Shown here piece by piece: positions 63,912 through 64,000 of a stretch of DNA of 64,000 nucleotides. Where the stretch lies: contig NZ_CP008852.1 of assembly GCF_000725345.1 (NCBI RefSeq), forward strand, positions 1,393,693 to 1,457,692, given 5' to 3'. The translations under genes were made by a program, and so were the position numbers. The stretch's first letter is position 1. Every line of letters starts with the position of its first letter. The stretch is from Pelosinus sp. UFO1 (GTDB taxonomy: Bacteria > Bacillota > Negativicutes > DSM-13327). The notes under the pieces are model-generated. The model was not told where the DNA came from. It ran no database searches and saw only the letters and a list, made by a program, of their open reading frames with translations.

Positions 63912-64000
63912 ATGAGCTTTTATGATGAGTATTGGCAATATGCTAAAGGCAATATAGAAGAAGTATTCCAAAATACAACCTCTGAAGATGTTGTAAAGAT
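63912..64000 (+). CDS. thiH: 2-iminoacetate synthase ThiH, N-terminal fragment
   Basis: Thirty residues (MSFYDEYWQYAKG...) running off the window. They match the ThiH N-terminus, and thiSGH is the usual order. ThiH makes dehydroglycine from tyrosine. AGGAGG precedes the ATG. Confidence 0.8.
   Translation, partial: MSFYDEYWQYAKGNIEEVFQNTTSEDVVK

Overview
The window reads as chromosome of an endospore-forming, diderm Firmicute of the Negativicutes, most like Pelosinus or another Sporomusaceae. Three things point there. An alpha/beta-type small acid-soluble spore protein (2011-2214) marks a spore former. An outer-membrane beta-barrel porin carrying an S-layer-homology domain (56657-57997) is the OmpM type of Negativicutes, so there is an outer membrane. 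The low GC, strong Shine-Dalgarno sites, TTG/GTG starts, LevR-type regulator, ANTAR regulator, HrcA/CIRCE site and purine and TPP riboswitches are Firmicute-like. The genus is inferred, not proven. I saw no insertion sequence, prophage, CRISPR array, tRNA or rRNA.

Layout. 1-2.2 kb: end of a ferritin gene, then bioH-bioC behind a promoter buried in a near-ideal BirA operator, then the spore protein. 2.3-7.4 kb: a hydrogen/electron-transfer block with a small cytochrome b convergent with an exported [NiFe] hydrogenase (small then large subunit, minus strand), and fixC-fixX divergent from it. 7.4-8.3 kb: xpt on the minus strand under a guanine riboswitch. 8.6-9.6 kb: hydE. 9.8-11.3 kb: motAB. 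11.4-14.2 kb: acpS, nnrD/E and mazEF. 14.3-15.4 kb: a ComEC-like lipoprotein hydrolase plus DUF3006. 15.7-21.7 kb: a complete ribose operon rbsRKDACB.

22.1-27.7 kb: an unusual compact operon. It holds an ECF sigma factor, an unknown membrane protein, two divergent ABC ATPases, and an ABC-2-type permease fused to a large outward-facing domain that resembles an M1 aminopeptidase but has no HExxH zinc site. This is the best candidate for an undescribed system. It is followed by an exported alpha/beta hydrolase, a possible 43-residue Fe-S miniprotein, a secreted beta-rich protein and a membrane acyltransferase (27.8-30.8 kb).

31-39 kb: cell-wall amidase, GerMN lipoprotein, thiL, tsaE-tsaB-rimI, tsaD, and a PdtaS/PdtaR-like kinase with an ANTAR antiterminator. 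39.3-42.3 kb: groES-groEL with CIRCE, and a polysaccharide deacetylase. 42.4-47.9 kb: futalosine menaquinone genes mqnE-mqnA-mqnC with an MTAP-like nucleoside phosphorylase in the place where the nucleosidase step is needed, then guaA. 48-49.8 kb: a small unknown protein and an AI-2E-family permease.

49.9-58 kb: a second coherent system. A LevR-type sigma-54 activator is followed by a lactose/cellobiose-family PTS (IIB, IIC, IIA), a MupG-like 6-phospho-muramidase, and the SLH porin. Both the PTS operon and the porin have clear -24/-12 sigma-54 promoters sharing the octamer TGGCATGC, and both have GTGTG/CACAC inverted repeats upstream. This suggests that outer-membrane entry and inner-membrane PTS uptake of an amino-sugar disaccharide are switched on together. 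58.2-61.9 kb: a sensor kinase with a periplasmic-binding-protein-like sensor and an HD-GYP response regulator. 61.9-64 kb: deoD, then a TPP riboswitch and thiS-thiG-thiH (thiH runs off the end).

Start sites were chosen by Shine-Dalgarno spacing, so several genes start inside the longest possible frame. All family names come from reading motifs by eye; no database search was possible.
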